Made by a program: the position numbers and the translations under genes. A stretch of DNA of 6,554 bases, from the NCBI GenBank assembly GCA_024641255.1, contig JAHEDL010000152.1:1-6554 (forward strand). The letters run 5' to 3'. Each line of letters begins with the position of its first letter. The first letter of the stretch is position 1. Source of the stretch: Pseudorhodobacter sp. (GTDB taxonomy: Bacteria; Pseudomonadota; Alphaproteobacteria; Rhodobacterales; Rhodobacteraceae). The notes beneath the pieces are model-generated. The model saw only the letters and a list, made by a program, of their open reading frames with translations. It did not search any database and had not been told where the DNA came from. This document shows, piece after piece, positions 1 to 5,267 of the stretch.

Positions 1-1329
1 CAGGGTAAGCTAAGCAACATCAATGGTTTGGCTGTTTTGGCCGGGTCTTTGAATGCTGATATTCCGCAGGTTGGCACCACCACGTTCCGCCCGCCTTACA
101 CCCCGGTTACCTTGGGTGCCCTGGCTGGCGAGTCGCGCGGCGAGATTTTCCAGCCGCTGCGCAAAACCCCGATGCACGGTGCGCATGAAAAGAACCATGC
201 CTACTTTGAACCGGTTGGCCTGTGGCGTCGCCCATATTGCTTCCCGCGCGCTGGTGAAAACCACGAGCAGGCGGTGCACCGCGAAGTGAACAACACCCGC
301 AGCAAGCTGGGTCTGTTGGACGCCTCGACCCTTGGCAAGATCATTGTGAAGGGGCCGGATGCGGGCCGTTTCCTTGATATGCTGTACACCGGCGTGATGA
401 GCAATCTTGCCATCGGCAAGTGCCGCTATGGTCTGATGTGCAACGAGCAAGGCTTCTTGTCGGACGACGGTGTGGTTGCCCGCATCGATGAAGACACTTG
501 GCTGTGCCACACCACCTCTGGTGGGGCGGACCGTATTCACGCCTGGATGGAAGACTGGCTGCAGTGCGAATGGTGGGATTGGCAGGTTTACACCGCCAAC
601 GTCACCGAGCAACTGGCGCAGGTCGCCGTGGTTGGCCCGAATGCGCGCAAGCTGCTGGAAAAGCTGGGCGGGATGGATGTTTCGAAAGAAACGCTGCCGT
701 TCATGCAATGGGCAGATGGCACGCTGGGCGGTTTCCCGGTGCGGATCTATCGCATCAGCTTCTCGGGCGAGTTGTCGTATGAAATCGCGGTTCCGGCCAG
801 CATGGGCGCAGCCTTCTGGGAGGCGCTGAACAAAGCGGGTGCCGAATTTGGCGCGATGCCTTATGGCACCGAAGCGTTGCACATCATGCGGGCCGAAAAG
901 GGCTTTATCATGATCGGCGACGAAACCGATGGCACGGTTATTCCGCAGGACTTGAACCTGGGTTGGGCGATTTCGAAGAAGAAGCCCGACTTCCTTGGCA
1001 AGCGTGGTCAGGAACGCACCTATCTGGCGTCGCCCGATCGGTGGAAGCTGGCCGGTTTTGAAACGCTGGATGGTTCGGTGATCGAAGATGGCGCCTATAT
1101 CGTGGCGCCGGGCAAGAACGCCAACAATCAGGGCAACACCCAAGGTCGGGTTACCTCGACCTATTACAGCCCGACCCTGAAGAAGGGCATTGCGATGGGC
1201 CTGATCAAGGATGGTCTTGGCCGTATTGGCGATGTGGTGGAGTTCACCAAGATGGCAGGCGGCACGGTGAAGGCGAAGGTCGTCGATCCGGTGTTCTACG
1301 ATAAGGACGGGGAGAAGCAGAATGTCTGA
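1..1329 (+). CDS. soxA: Sarcosine oxidase subunit alpha, C-terminal part (5' end outside window)
   Basis: The frame is open from the first base, so this is a 442-residue C-terminal fragment of a protein that is usually about 1000 residues; the N-terminal ferredoxin-like and FAD/NAD-binding parts lie upstream. What remains is the GcvT-like aminomethyltransferase (folate-binding) half. It begins in the linker with VGTTTFRPPYTPV. It then shows SGELSYEIAVP (about 254-264), YGTEALHIMRAEKG (about 288-301) and GDETDGTVIPQDLNLGW (about 306-322), followed by a GcvT C-terminal barrel ending near KAKVVDPVFYD. In the family, heterotetrameric sarcosine oxidase demethylates sarcosine in the cytoplasm to glycine and H2O2 and passes the methyl carbon to tetrahydrofolate at this domain. 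The stop overlaps the soxG start by 8 nt, as expected for translational coupling in soxBDAG. A TTG at 28 could be read as a start, but the homologous sequence continues upstream of it. No frameshift or missing block is visible. Confidence 0.95.
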   Translation, partial: QGKLSNINGLAVLAGSLNADIPQVGTTTFRPPYTPVTLGALAGESRGEIFQPLRKTPMHGAHEKNHAYFEPVGLWRRPYCFPRAGENHEQAVHREVNNTRSKLGLLDASTLGKIIVKGPDAGRFLDMLYTGVMSNLAIGKCRYGLMCNEQGFLSDDGVVARIDEDTWLCHTTSGGADRIHAWMEDWLQCEWWDWQVYTANVTEQLAQVAVVGPNARKLLEKLGGMDVSKETLPFMQWADGTLGGFPVRIYRISFSGELSYEIAVPASMGAAFWEALNKAGAEFGAMPYGTEALHIMRAEKGFIMIGDETDGTVIPQDLNLGWAISKKKPDFLGKRGQERTYLASPDRWKLAGFETLDGSVIEDGAYIVAPGKNANNQGNTQGRVTSTYYSPTLKKGIAMGLIKDGLGRIGDVVEFTKMAGGTVKAKVVDPVFYDKDGEKQNV

Positions 1330-1873
1330 AGTGGTCAGCGCATTGGGGCACGCGTCCTTTGAGGGCTTTGCGAAAGTGTCAGAGATTGGTCCGCTGGGGA
1401 TGATTACCCTGCGTGCCAAGCCCGACGTGGCCGGTTTGGCCGCAGCGGTGCAGGCAGCGGTGGGGGTAGCTTTGCCCAGCCAGCGCGAGATTGAAATCGC
1501 AGGCGACCGTGCTGCGGGTTGGATGGGGCCGGACGAATATTTGTTGGTCATGCCCTATGATCAGGCGAATGCCGCATTGGAGGCGCTGAATACCGCGCTG
1601 AAGGGGCAGCATTATCTGGCGGTGGTGGTGTCGGATGCGCGGGCAGTGTTCCGCATTGAAGGCGGCAAGGCTGATCAGGTCCTGGCCAAGCTGTCGCCGG
1701 TGGATTTCGCAACGCTGGCCCCGAAAGAGCTGCGTCGCAGCCGCGCGGCCCAGGTGGCGGCGGCTTATTGGAAAGACGGCAATGGCTTTACCATGGTCTG
1801 CTTCCGGTCGGTTGCGTCCTATGCGATGGGTCTGCTGACCCATTCGGCCATGCCGGGCAGCGAATTGGCCTAA
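1322..1873 (+). CDS. soxG: Sarcosine oxidase subunit gamma
   Basis: This 183-residue protein matches the SoxG family in size and motifs: AGWMGPDEYLLVMP (about 65-78), VVVSDARAVFRIEG (about 101-114), then VLAKLSPVDFATLAPKELRRSRAAQ (about 120-144) and a C-terminal FRSVASYAMGLL segment. SoxG resembles a reduced GcvT fold and is the small structural subunit of the alpha-beta-gamma-delta sarcosine oxidase complex; it is not known to carry its own active site. The ATG at 1322 lies inside the last codons of soxA and is preceded by GGGGAG at 1309-1314, 7 nt upstream, which supports this start. It is the last gene of the operon: a strong intrinsic terminator begins about 20 nt after the stop. Identification is firm because the position directly after soxA agrees with the sequence motifs. 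Confidence 0.95.
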   Translation: MSEVVSALGHASFEGFAKVSEIGPLGMITLRAKPDVAGLAAAVQAAVGVALPSQREIEIAGDRAAGWMGPDEYLLVMPYDQANAALEALNTALKGQHYLAVVVSDARAVFRIEGGKADQVLAKLSPVDFATLAPKELRRSRAAQVAAAYWKDGNGFTMVCFRSVASYAMGLLTHSAMPGSELA

Positions 1874-1894
1874 GCCAAAAAAATGTGTGAAATT

Positions 1895-1916
1895 GGGGGC
1901 TTCGGCCCCCTTTTTT
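1895..1916 (+). terminator. Intrinsic terminator of the sox operon
   Basis: A 6-bp perfect GC stem (GGGGGC 1895-1900 with GCCCCC 1905-1910) is closed by a stable TTCG tetraloop and followed directly by six T residues (1911-1916). After a CA there is a second run of eight T (1919-1926). It lies 21 nt past the soxG stop. This is a textbook Rho-independent terminator and should separate sox transcription from the next gene. Confidence 0.93.
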
Positions 1917-1924
1917 CATTTTTT

Positions 1925-1954
1925 TTGATTGAGGTGTCTTAAAAAGCCGATAGC
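1925..1954 (+). promoter_or_regulatory. Possible weak promoter for the secreted-protein gene
   Basis: TTGATT (1925-1930) and GATAGC (1949-1954) are spaced by 18 nt and could be -35 and -10 elements for the gene at 1997. The -10 match is poor (3 of 6), and the -35 overlaps the T-tract of the sox terminator. The gene needs some promoter here because the terminator upstream is strong. The exact assignment is a guess. Confidence 0.22.
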
Positions 1955-1962
1955 TTTGTCAC

Positions 1963-1976
1963 GTGGCCAAGTGGCC
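1963..1976 (+). repeat. Leader motif GTGGCCAAGTGGCC, copy 1
   Basis: A 14-bp element made of two direct GTGGCC units 8 bp apart, lying 20 nt before the ATG of the secreted-protein gene. A copy with one mismatch (GTGGCAAAGTGGCC) is found at 3196-3209, in front of the Host_attach gene. It may be an operator or chance; see findings. Confidence 0.3.
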
Positions 1977-1996
1977 GTTCTTGAGGAAGGTGAACT

Positions 1997-2392
1997 ATGC
2001 ATAAGGCAACCGTTGCTGCGGCCATTTTGGCCCTAAGCGCCGCCCCGCTGAGCGCTGGCGTTTTGGAATGTGCGATCAATGCGGGGGCCAGTCAGAACGG
2101 CTTTATCACGGATCACTATCGTTTCGAGTATGACAGCAAGACTGCGACTGTTTCGGTTCTGGATGCTTTGCTTCAGGGAGAAAACGGTGGCCCGTTGGCA
2201 GGGACGCTGTCCGAAACGGCGAAAAAGCTGGGGATCAGTTGGTCTATCGTGGTGGTGACGACGACGGGCAAAAACATTCGGTTGCAGTATCGGGCGTCTT
2301 ACGTCAAGGCGACGAAGGCTGTGCAGATTTCGGTGGTTCCGGGCGGCGGCGAATATGTGGGCGGCTTTGAAGCGCGTGGAACCTGCAACTAG
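1997..2392 (+). CDS. Small secreted protein of unknown function
   Basis: I do not recognise the family of this 131-residue protein. Residues 1-20 form a typical Sec signal peptide: a Lys at position 3, then an Ala/Leu/Ile-rich core, and likely cleavage after PLSA (before GVLEC), with an alternative site after residue 16. The mature part of about 111 residues is soluble-looking, with no further membrane segment. It has just two cysteines, one near each end (C25 in VLEC and C130 in GTCN), which could form a disulfide in the periplasm joining the termini. The composition alternates short polar and beta-prone stretches (YRFEYDSKTATVSVLD, SIVVVTT, AVQISVVPGGG), suggesting a small beta-rich domain. 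The start is supported by GAGGAAGG at 1983-1990, 6 nt upstream. It is a single-gene unit between the sox terminator and the sodB promoter. Real coding is likely; no function can be assigned. Confidence 0.85.
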   Translation: MHKATVAAAILALSAAPLSAGVLECAINAGASQNGFITDHYRFEYDSKTATVSVLDALLQGENGGPLAGTLSETAKKLGISWSIVVVTTTGKNIRLQYRASYVKATKAVQISVVPGGGEYVGGFEARGTCN

Positions 2393-2411
2393 CGGCATCG
2401 GTCGGAAATCT

Positions 2412-2429
2412 TTCGCAATAATGTGCTAA
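2412..2429. promoter_or_regulatory. Imperfect dyad upstream of the sodB promoter
   Basis: TT-c-GCA, a 6-nt centre (ATAATG), then TGC-t-AA form an 18-bp inverted repeat with five matched pairs per arm and one mismatch. It sits 16 nt upstream of the proposed -35 of sodB, a position suited to an operator or activator site. Fur/Mur-type sites in alphaproteobacteria are also AT-centred dyads with GCA/TGC ends, but the match is too loose to name a regulator. Confidence 0.25.
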
Positions 2430-2445
2430 GGTTAGGGGCCAGCCC

Positions 2446-2474
2446 TTGACCTTGGCGCGACAACGCCACTTATT
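2446..2474 (+). promoter_or_regulatory. Predicted sigma-70 type promoter of sodB
   Basis: TTGACC (2446-2451) is a good -35 element, followed by 17 nt and CTTATT (2469-2474) as a moderate -10. Transcription would start near 2481, giving a leader of about 30 nt with the SD in it. Five of six -35 bases fit the consensus; the -10 is weaker. Confidence 0.45.
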
Positions 2475-2509
2475 GCCCATAGCGAACACACCGAACAGGA
2501 GAGACTCCG

Positions 2510-3112
2510 ATGGCATTTACTCTTCCCGATCTTCCTTACGCCCATGACGCGCTTGCCGGTCTGGGCATGTCGAAGGAAACGCTGGAATACCACCACGACC
2601 TGCACCACAAGGCCTATGTTGACAACGGCAACAAGCTGATTGCTGGCACCGAGTGGGAAGGCAAGTCACTGGAAGATATCGTAAAAGGCACCTATGCGGC
2701 TGGATCCGTGGCGCAGAACGGTATTTTCAACAACGCCTCGCAGCACTGGAACCACAACCTGTTTTGGGAAGTGATGGGGCCGGGCGAAGACAAGAAAATG
2801 CCGGGCGCTTTGGAAAAGGCTTTGGTCGAGGCTTTCGGGTCGGTCGCCAAGTTCAAGGAAGATTTCGCAGCAGCAGGCGCGGGCCAGTTTGGGTCGGGCT
2901 GGGCGTGGCTGGTGAAGGATGCAGGCGGCGCGCTGAAGATCACCAAGACCGAAAACGGCGTCAACCCGATGTGCTTTGGCCAGACCGCACTGCTGGGCTG
3001 CGATGTGTGGGAACATTCCTACTACATCGACTTCCGCAACAAGCGTCCGGCTTATCTGACCAACTTCCTTGAGAAGCTGGTGAACTGGGAAGCGGTTGCG
3101 GCCAAGCTGTAA
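2510..3112 (+). CDS. sodB: Superoxide dismutase, Fe type (Fe/Mn family)
   Basis: This 200-residue cytoplasmic enzyme converts superoxide to O2 and H2O2. It has the full Fe/Mn-SOD layout: an N-terminal helical hairpin starting LPDLPYAHDALAG, and a C-terminal alpha/beta domain ending in YLTNFLEKLVNWE. The four metal ligands are present: H28 (EYHHDLHH), H82 (HWNHNLFW), D165 and H169 (DVWEHSYY). The second-sphere glutamine is Q78 in NNASQHWNH, the position used by Fe-SODs. The place where Mn-SODs carry their glutamine is, by my alignment to E. coli SodB, a glycine (G150). This favours an iron enzyme, although alphaproteobacterial members can be metal-tolerant. The SD AGGAGA (2497-2502) is 7 nt before the ATG, and the gene has its own promoter and terminator, so it is probably monocistronic. 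No signal peptide is present. Nothing is missing or odd in the active site. Confidence 0.97.
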   Translation: MAFTLPDLPYAHDALAGLGMSKETLEYHHDLHHKAYVDNGNKLIAGTEWEGKSLEDIVKGTYAAGSVAQNGIFNNASQHWNHNLFWEVMGPGEDKKMPGALEKALVEAFGSVAKFKEDFAAAGAGQFGSGWAWLVKDAGGALKITKTENGVNPMCFGQTALLGCDVWEHSYYIDFRNKRPAYLTNFLEKLVNWEAVAAKL

Positions 3113-3137
3113 GCTTTCGCAGCATCAAACCATCTTG

Positions 3138-3166
3138 CGGCCCGTCAGGTAACTGGCGGGCCGTTT
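3138..3166 (+). terminator. Intrinsic terminator of sodB
   Basis: An 11-bp stem (3138-3148 with 3153-3163, CGGCCCG... / ...CGGGCCG, including one G-T pair) is capped by a GTAA loop and followed by TTTGATTT. An outer complement, ATCAAAC (3124-3130) with GTTTGAT (3163-3169), can compete with or extend the stem. The stem is strong and the T-tract short, so termination may be incomplete. It begins 25 nt after the sodB stop. Confidence 0.75.
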
Positions 3167-3193
3167 GATTTCGCGCAAGGTGCGGGCTGTGAT
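3165..3193 (+). promoter_or_regulatory. Possible promoter for the Host_attach gene
   Basis: TTGATT (3165-3170), 17 nt, then TGTGAT (3188-3193) gives 4 of 6 matches in each box. It overlaps the 3' edge of the sodB terminator. Transcription would start near 3200, giving a leader of about 50 nt. It is plausible but not strong; read-through from sodB is the alternative. Confidence 0.25.
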
Positions 3194-3195
3194 TT

Positions 3196-3209
3196 GTGGC
3201 AAAGTGGCC
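3196..3209 (+). repeat. Leader motif GTGGCAAAGTGGCC, copy 2
   Basis: Thirteen of 14 bases match the element at 1963-1976. This copy lies 39 nt before the Host_attach ATG and just after the proposed -10 box, so it would overlap the transcription start if that promoter is real. Confidence 0.3.
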
Positions 3210-3213
3210 TTGT

Positions 3214-3238
3214 GCCGGGGTTGCACCGGCGGGTTGCA
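3214..3238 (+). repeat. Small hairpin and GGGTTGCA direct repeat beside the SD
   Basis: GCCGG (3214-3218) and CCGGC (3226-3230) can form a 5-bp hairpin with a 7-nt loop. The octamer GGGTTGCA occurs at 3218-3225 and again at 3231-3238, 13 bp apart; the last A of the second copy is the first base of the AGGAGG SD (3238-3243). This could influence translation of the gene at 3249, or could be a chance GC-rich repeat. Confidence 0.35.
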
Positions 3239-3248
3239 GGAGGCTGTC

Positions 3249-3683
3249 ATGAAGAAGCTGGTCAAAGGCGCTTGGGTGGTTGTGGCCGACGAAGACAAGG
3301 GATTGGTGCTGGCAAATGCGGGCACGGTTGATGCGCCCGAATTGGTGGTGGTGCAAAAGATCGAAACCGCCGATCTGTTGGCGGCGAATGATCGTTCGGC
3401 ACGCGGGCGCGATCATACCCAAAGCGAAACCGTTGCGCCGCCGGATTATCACCGGATGGCGGGGGCCACTTTGGCGCGGGCCTTGGCAGAGTTTCTGGGC
3501 CGCGCTGACAGCGGGTTTGAGCAACTGGTGCTGGTGGCATCGCCGCAGGTTTTGGGGGCGCTGCGCGAGGCGCTGACGCCCGCGGTCAAGGCGCAGGTGG
3601 TGGCAGAACTGGCCAAGACGCTGACCGACCATCCGCTGCCGAAGATTGCCAAAGAGGTGGTTGCGGCGCTGGACGCATCGTAG
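3249..3683 (+). CDS. Host_attach / BaeRF-family protein
   Basis: This 144-residue soluble protein resembles the family annotated as 'host attachment protein' (Host_attach, a branch of the eRF1-domain-like BaeRF families). Typical features are the N-terminal strand GAWVVVADEDKGLVLAN (7-23), a variable charged middle (ARGRDHTQSE, 51-60), a helix HRMAGATLARALAEFLGRA (68-86), and the family hallmark EQLVLVASPQVLGALREALTP (91-111) followed by VVAELAKTLTDHPLPKIAKEV. The family name comes from plant-associated bacteria; the biochemical function is not established, and the eRF1-like fold hints at an RNA- or ribosome-related role. The ATG at 3249 has a perfect AGGAGG (3238-3243) 5 nt upstream. A longer frame from a TTG at 3165 would run through the sodB terminator and lacks family similarity. 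There is no signal peptide, so a direct surface role is doubtful. Confidence 0.87.
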   Translation: MKKLVKGAWVVVADEDKGLVLANAGTVDAPELVVVQKIETADLLAANDRSARGRDHTQSETVAPPDYHRMAGATLARALAEFLGRADSGFEQLVLVASPQVLGALREALTPAVKAQVVAELAKTLTDHPLPKIAKEVVAALDAS

Positions 3684-3734
3684 CCCCTTTCGTTTCCGCC
3701 CGCCTTCGCGCATGAAGCGGGCGAAAGCGGGGGG
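3684..3734 (+). promoter_or_regulatory. Intergenic hairpin reaching the rarD ribosome-binding region
   Basis: The 57-nt gap before rarD contains a strong inverted repeat: TTT-c-CGCCCGC (3693-3703) pairs with GCGGGCG-AAA (3717-3726) with one bulged C. An alternative longer pairing brings CCCCTTTCG (3684-3692) against CGAAAG-c-GGGG (3722 onward). In that form the G-run 3729-3734, the only SD candidate for rarD, would be paired. There is no T-tract after it, so it does not look like an intrinsic terminator on the plus strand. Confidence 0.45.
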
Positions 3735-3740
3735 CAGCAA

Positions 3741-4670
3741 ATGAGCCAAGCGAAAAAGGGTGTGCTGGCGGTGATCTTCGCCTGCATGATCTGGGGCTTT
3801 GCGCCTGCCTATTACAAAGCCCTAAGCCGGGTTGCGGCACCAGAGATGCTGTCGCATCGCACGCTATGGACCTTGGTGTTCTTTGGCGGGTTGCTGGCGG
3901 CGCAAGGCCGCTTGGGGGAATTGGGCCGGCTGTTGGCCGGACCGCAGCGTTGGGCGGTGCTGGGGGCGACCCTGCTGATTTCGGCGAACTGGTTCATCTT
4001 TATCTGGGCGGTGCAGGGCGGCCACGCCGTTGAGGCGTCTTTGGGCTATTACATCTTTCCGCTGGTGGCGGTGATCATCGGCGTGGTGGGGTTTGGCGAG
4101 CGGCTAAGCCGCGCACAGGCGGGTGCTGTGGGCTTGGCGGCGCTGGCGGTTTTGGTGCTGACCTTTGGGTTGGGGGTGGCACCGCTGATTGCGCTGTCGC
4201 TGGCGGCGACGTTTGCCGGATATAGCGCGCTAAAGCGTGGCGTGGCGGCCCCTGCGGTGGTGTCGGTGACGCTGGAGGTGTTGGTGATGGCGCCGTTTGC
4301 GGTGGGTTATCTGATTTACGCCACGGCCGGATATGGCGGACCGGGGGTGGGGTGGTTTGGCCACGATCTGACCACCAGCCTGTGGTTGCCGCTGACCGGG
4401 TTGATCACGGGCGGGCCGCTGATGCTGTTCAGCTATTCCGCGCGCCGCGTCAGTCTGGCCACGCTTGGCTTGGCGCAGTATTTGAACCCGACGCTGCAGT
4501 TTTTGACGGCGGTTTTGCTGTTTGGCGAACCGTTTTCACGCTGGCACGCGGTGGCGTTCACGCTGATCTGGGTGGCTTTGGGCGTTTACAGTTTCGAGGC
4601 GTGGCGTCAGGACAAGGCGGTGCGCAAAGCGGCCGTCAGTTCTGCGACATCGGCGGCAACGCTGAAATAG
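3741..4670 (+). CDS. rarD: RarD-type EamA/DMT-family permease
   Basis: This 309-residue inner-membrane protein has about ten hydrophobic segments (roughly 7-26, 38-54, 71-91, 98-118, 126-144, 146-162, 172-192, 212-231, 240-261, 267-286) in the two-fold EamA repeat. RarD signatures are clear: MIWGFAPAYYK (16-26), EMLSHRTLW (35-43), NWFIFIWAVQGGHAVEASLGYY (83-104) and RVSLATLGLAQYLNPTLQFL (236-255) with FGEP after it. E. coli RarD is of similar length. The family is annotated as chloramphenicol-sensitive or drug/metabolite transporters; the true substrate is unknown, so a resistance role should not be assumed. The ATG at 3741 follows a G-rich run (3729-3734), an imperfect SD that may be hidden in a hairpin. 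The last 21 codons, a charged and Ala/Ser-rich tail after the final membrane segment, overlap the minus-strand LOG gene by 64 bp. Confidence 0.93.
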   Translation: MSQAKKGVLAVIFACMIWGFAPAYYKALSRVAAPEMLSHRTLWTLVFFGGLLAAQGRLGELGRLLAGPQRWAVLGATLLISANWFIFIWAVQGGHAVEASLGYYIFPLVAVIIGVVGFGERLSRAQAGAVGLAALAVLVLTFGLGVAPLIALSLAATFAGYSALKRGVAAPAVVSVTLEVLVMAPFAVGYLIYATAGYGGPGVGWFGHDLTTSLWLPLTGLITGGPLMLFSYSARRVSLATLGLAQYLNPTLQFLTAVLLFGEPFSRWHAVAFTLIWVALGVYSFEAWRQDKAVRKAAVSSATSAATLK

Positions 4671-5164
4671 GTTTTCACCACCGGATCGGCGAAGCCTTCG
4701 GCGATGATATGATCAAGCAGCGCCAAAAGCGGCGCCCAATAGCCTGCCGAGTTCAACAGATAAATCGGTTTGCGGTGCAGACCGATTTGCGCCCAGGTCA
4801 GCACTTCGAAAAACTCGTCAAGCGAGCCTGCGCCGCCGGGCAGGACCACCACGGCGTCAGAGTTCATGAACATCACCTTTTTGCGTTCGTGCATGTCTTC
4901 GGTGATGACAAGCTGTGTCAGATCGCGTTTGCCGCGTTCAGCCCCCAGCAAATGCGTGGGGATGACGCCAAAGGTCGGTCCGCCTGCGGATTGGGCGGCA
5001 CGGGCAACTTCGCCCATCAGGCCGACATCGCCAGCGCCATAGACCAGACGCCAGCCGTTGGCGGCGATGGCGGTGCCCATCTCGCGGGCGGCGACGGTAT
5101 GGGCCGGGTTTAGGCCCGGACGCGCGCCGCAGAAGACACAGATCGAAGCAAGCGCGCGGGCCAT
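4607..5164 (-). CDS. LOG-family protein (TIGR00730), cytokinin riboside 5'-monophosphate phosphoribohydrolase-like
   Basis: This 185-residue cytoplasmic protein has the Rossmann-like LOG fold. It starts ASICVFCGARPG (6-17), then has the nucleotide-binding loop YGAGDVGLMG (42-51), GVIPTHL (66-72), MHERKKVMFMNSDA (91-104) and the active-site motif PGGAGSLDE (109-117), followed by LTWAQIGLHRKPIYLLN. Characterised members cleave the N-glycosidic bond of nucleoside 5'-monophosphates, including cytokinin ribotides, releasing ribose 5-phosphate. R94 and E117 occupy the expected catalytic positions. Two motifs differ slightly from the common forms GGGS and PGGxGT: GAGD and Ser in place of Thr. The length is normal. 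The start is supported by AAAGGA (5178-5173 on this strand), 8 nt before the ATG. It is convergent with rarD (64-bp overlap) and divergent from the LysM gene. Physiological substrates in such bacteria are unknown; nucleotide salvage or clean-up is as likely as cytokinin making. Confidence 0.93.
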   Translation of the reverse strand: MARALASICVFCGARPGLNPAHTVAAREMGTAIAANGWRLVYGAGDVGLMGEVARAAQSAGGPTFGVIPTHLLGAERGKRDLTQLVITEDMHERKKVMFMNSDAVVVLPGGAGSLDEFFEVLTWAQIGLHRKPIYLLNSAGYWAPLLALLDHIIAEGFADPVVKTYFSVAADVAELTAALRTALS

Positions 5165-5222
5165 GGGAACAGTCCTTTGAAAAAATGTTGCTTTGCGGCG
5201 TGATATAGGGGTTCTGTGACGA
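5165..5222. promoter_or_regulatory. Divergent promoter region between the LOG and LysM genes
   Basis: On the plus strand TGATATAGG (5201-5209) fits an extended -10 (TG-N-TATAnn). A TTGAAA at 5177-5182 lies 21 nt from it, too far to be an ideal -35, which an extended -10 can tolerate. Transcription would start near 5216. Read on the minus strand the same AT core gives TATATC (5207-5202), a possible -10 for the LOG gene, which has its SD at 5178-5173. Overlapping back-to-back promoters are therefore plausible; only the plus-strand box is reasonably good. Confidence 0.4.
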
Positions 5223-5267
5223 ATGAAAGAAGGGCCGGGAACAGGCCTTGGATTGCGGGGGAATGGA

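Noticed and set aside
28..30. TTG at 28 as the start of a separate short protein
   Set aside because: The same frame is open to base 1 and encodes normal SoxA linker sequence, so the gene is cut by the window edge and is not a short gene.
10..1551. 513-codon open frame on the minus strand opposite soxA/soxG
   Set aside because: It is exactly antisense to well-recognised genes, its product is rich in Arg, His and Gln with no family-like motif, and long antisense frames are expected with this third-position GC bias.
3165..3248. N-terminal extension of the Host_attach protein from a TTG at 3165
   Set aside because: It overlaps the terminator T-tract and lacks an SD, whereas the ATG at 3249 has a perfect AGGAGG and begins the conserved family sequence.
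2961..3749. 262-codon minus-strand frame across sodB end, Host_attach gene and rarD start
   Set aside because: It would run through the sodB terminator hairpin and three supported plus-strand genes; the product is Arg/His/Gln-rich without family features.
3741..4670. rarD as a chloramphenicol resistance gene of a mobile element
   Set aside because: The name is historical; this is a core-genome DMT permease with base composition like its neighbours, and no transposase, integrase or flanking repeats are present.
4352..5113. 253-codon plus-strand frame spanning the rarD end and opposite the LOG gene
   Set aside because: It overlaps two recognisable genes in another frame or strand, has no motif and no good SD, and its composition is that of a shadow frame.
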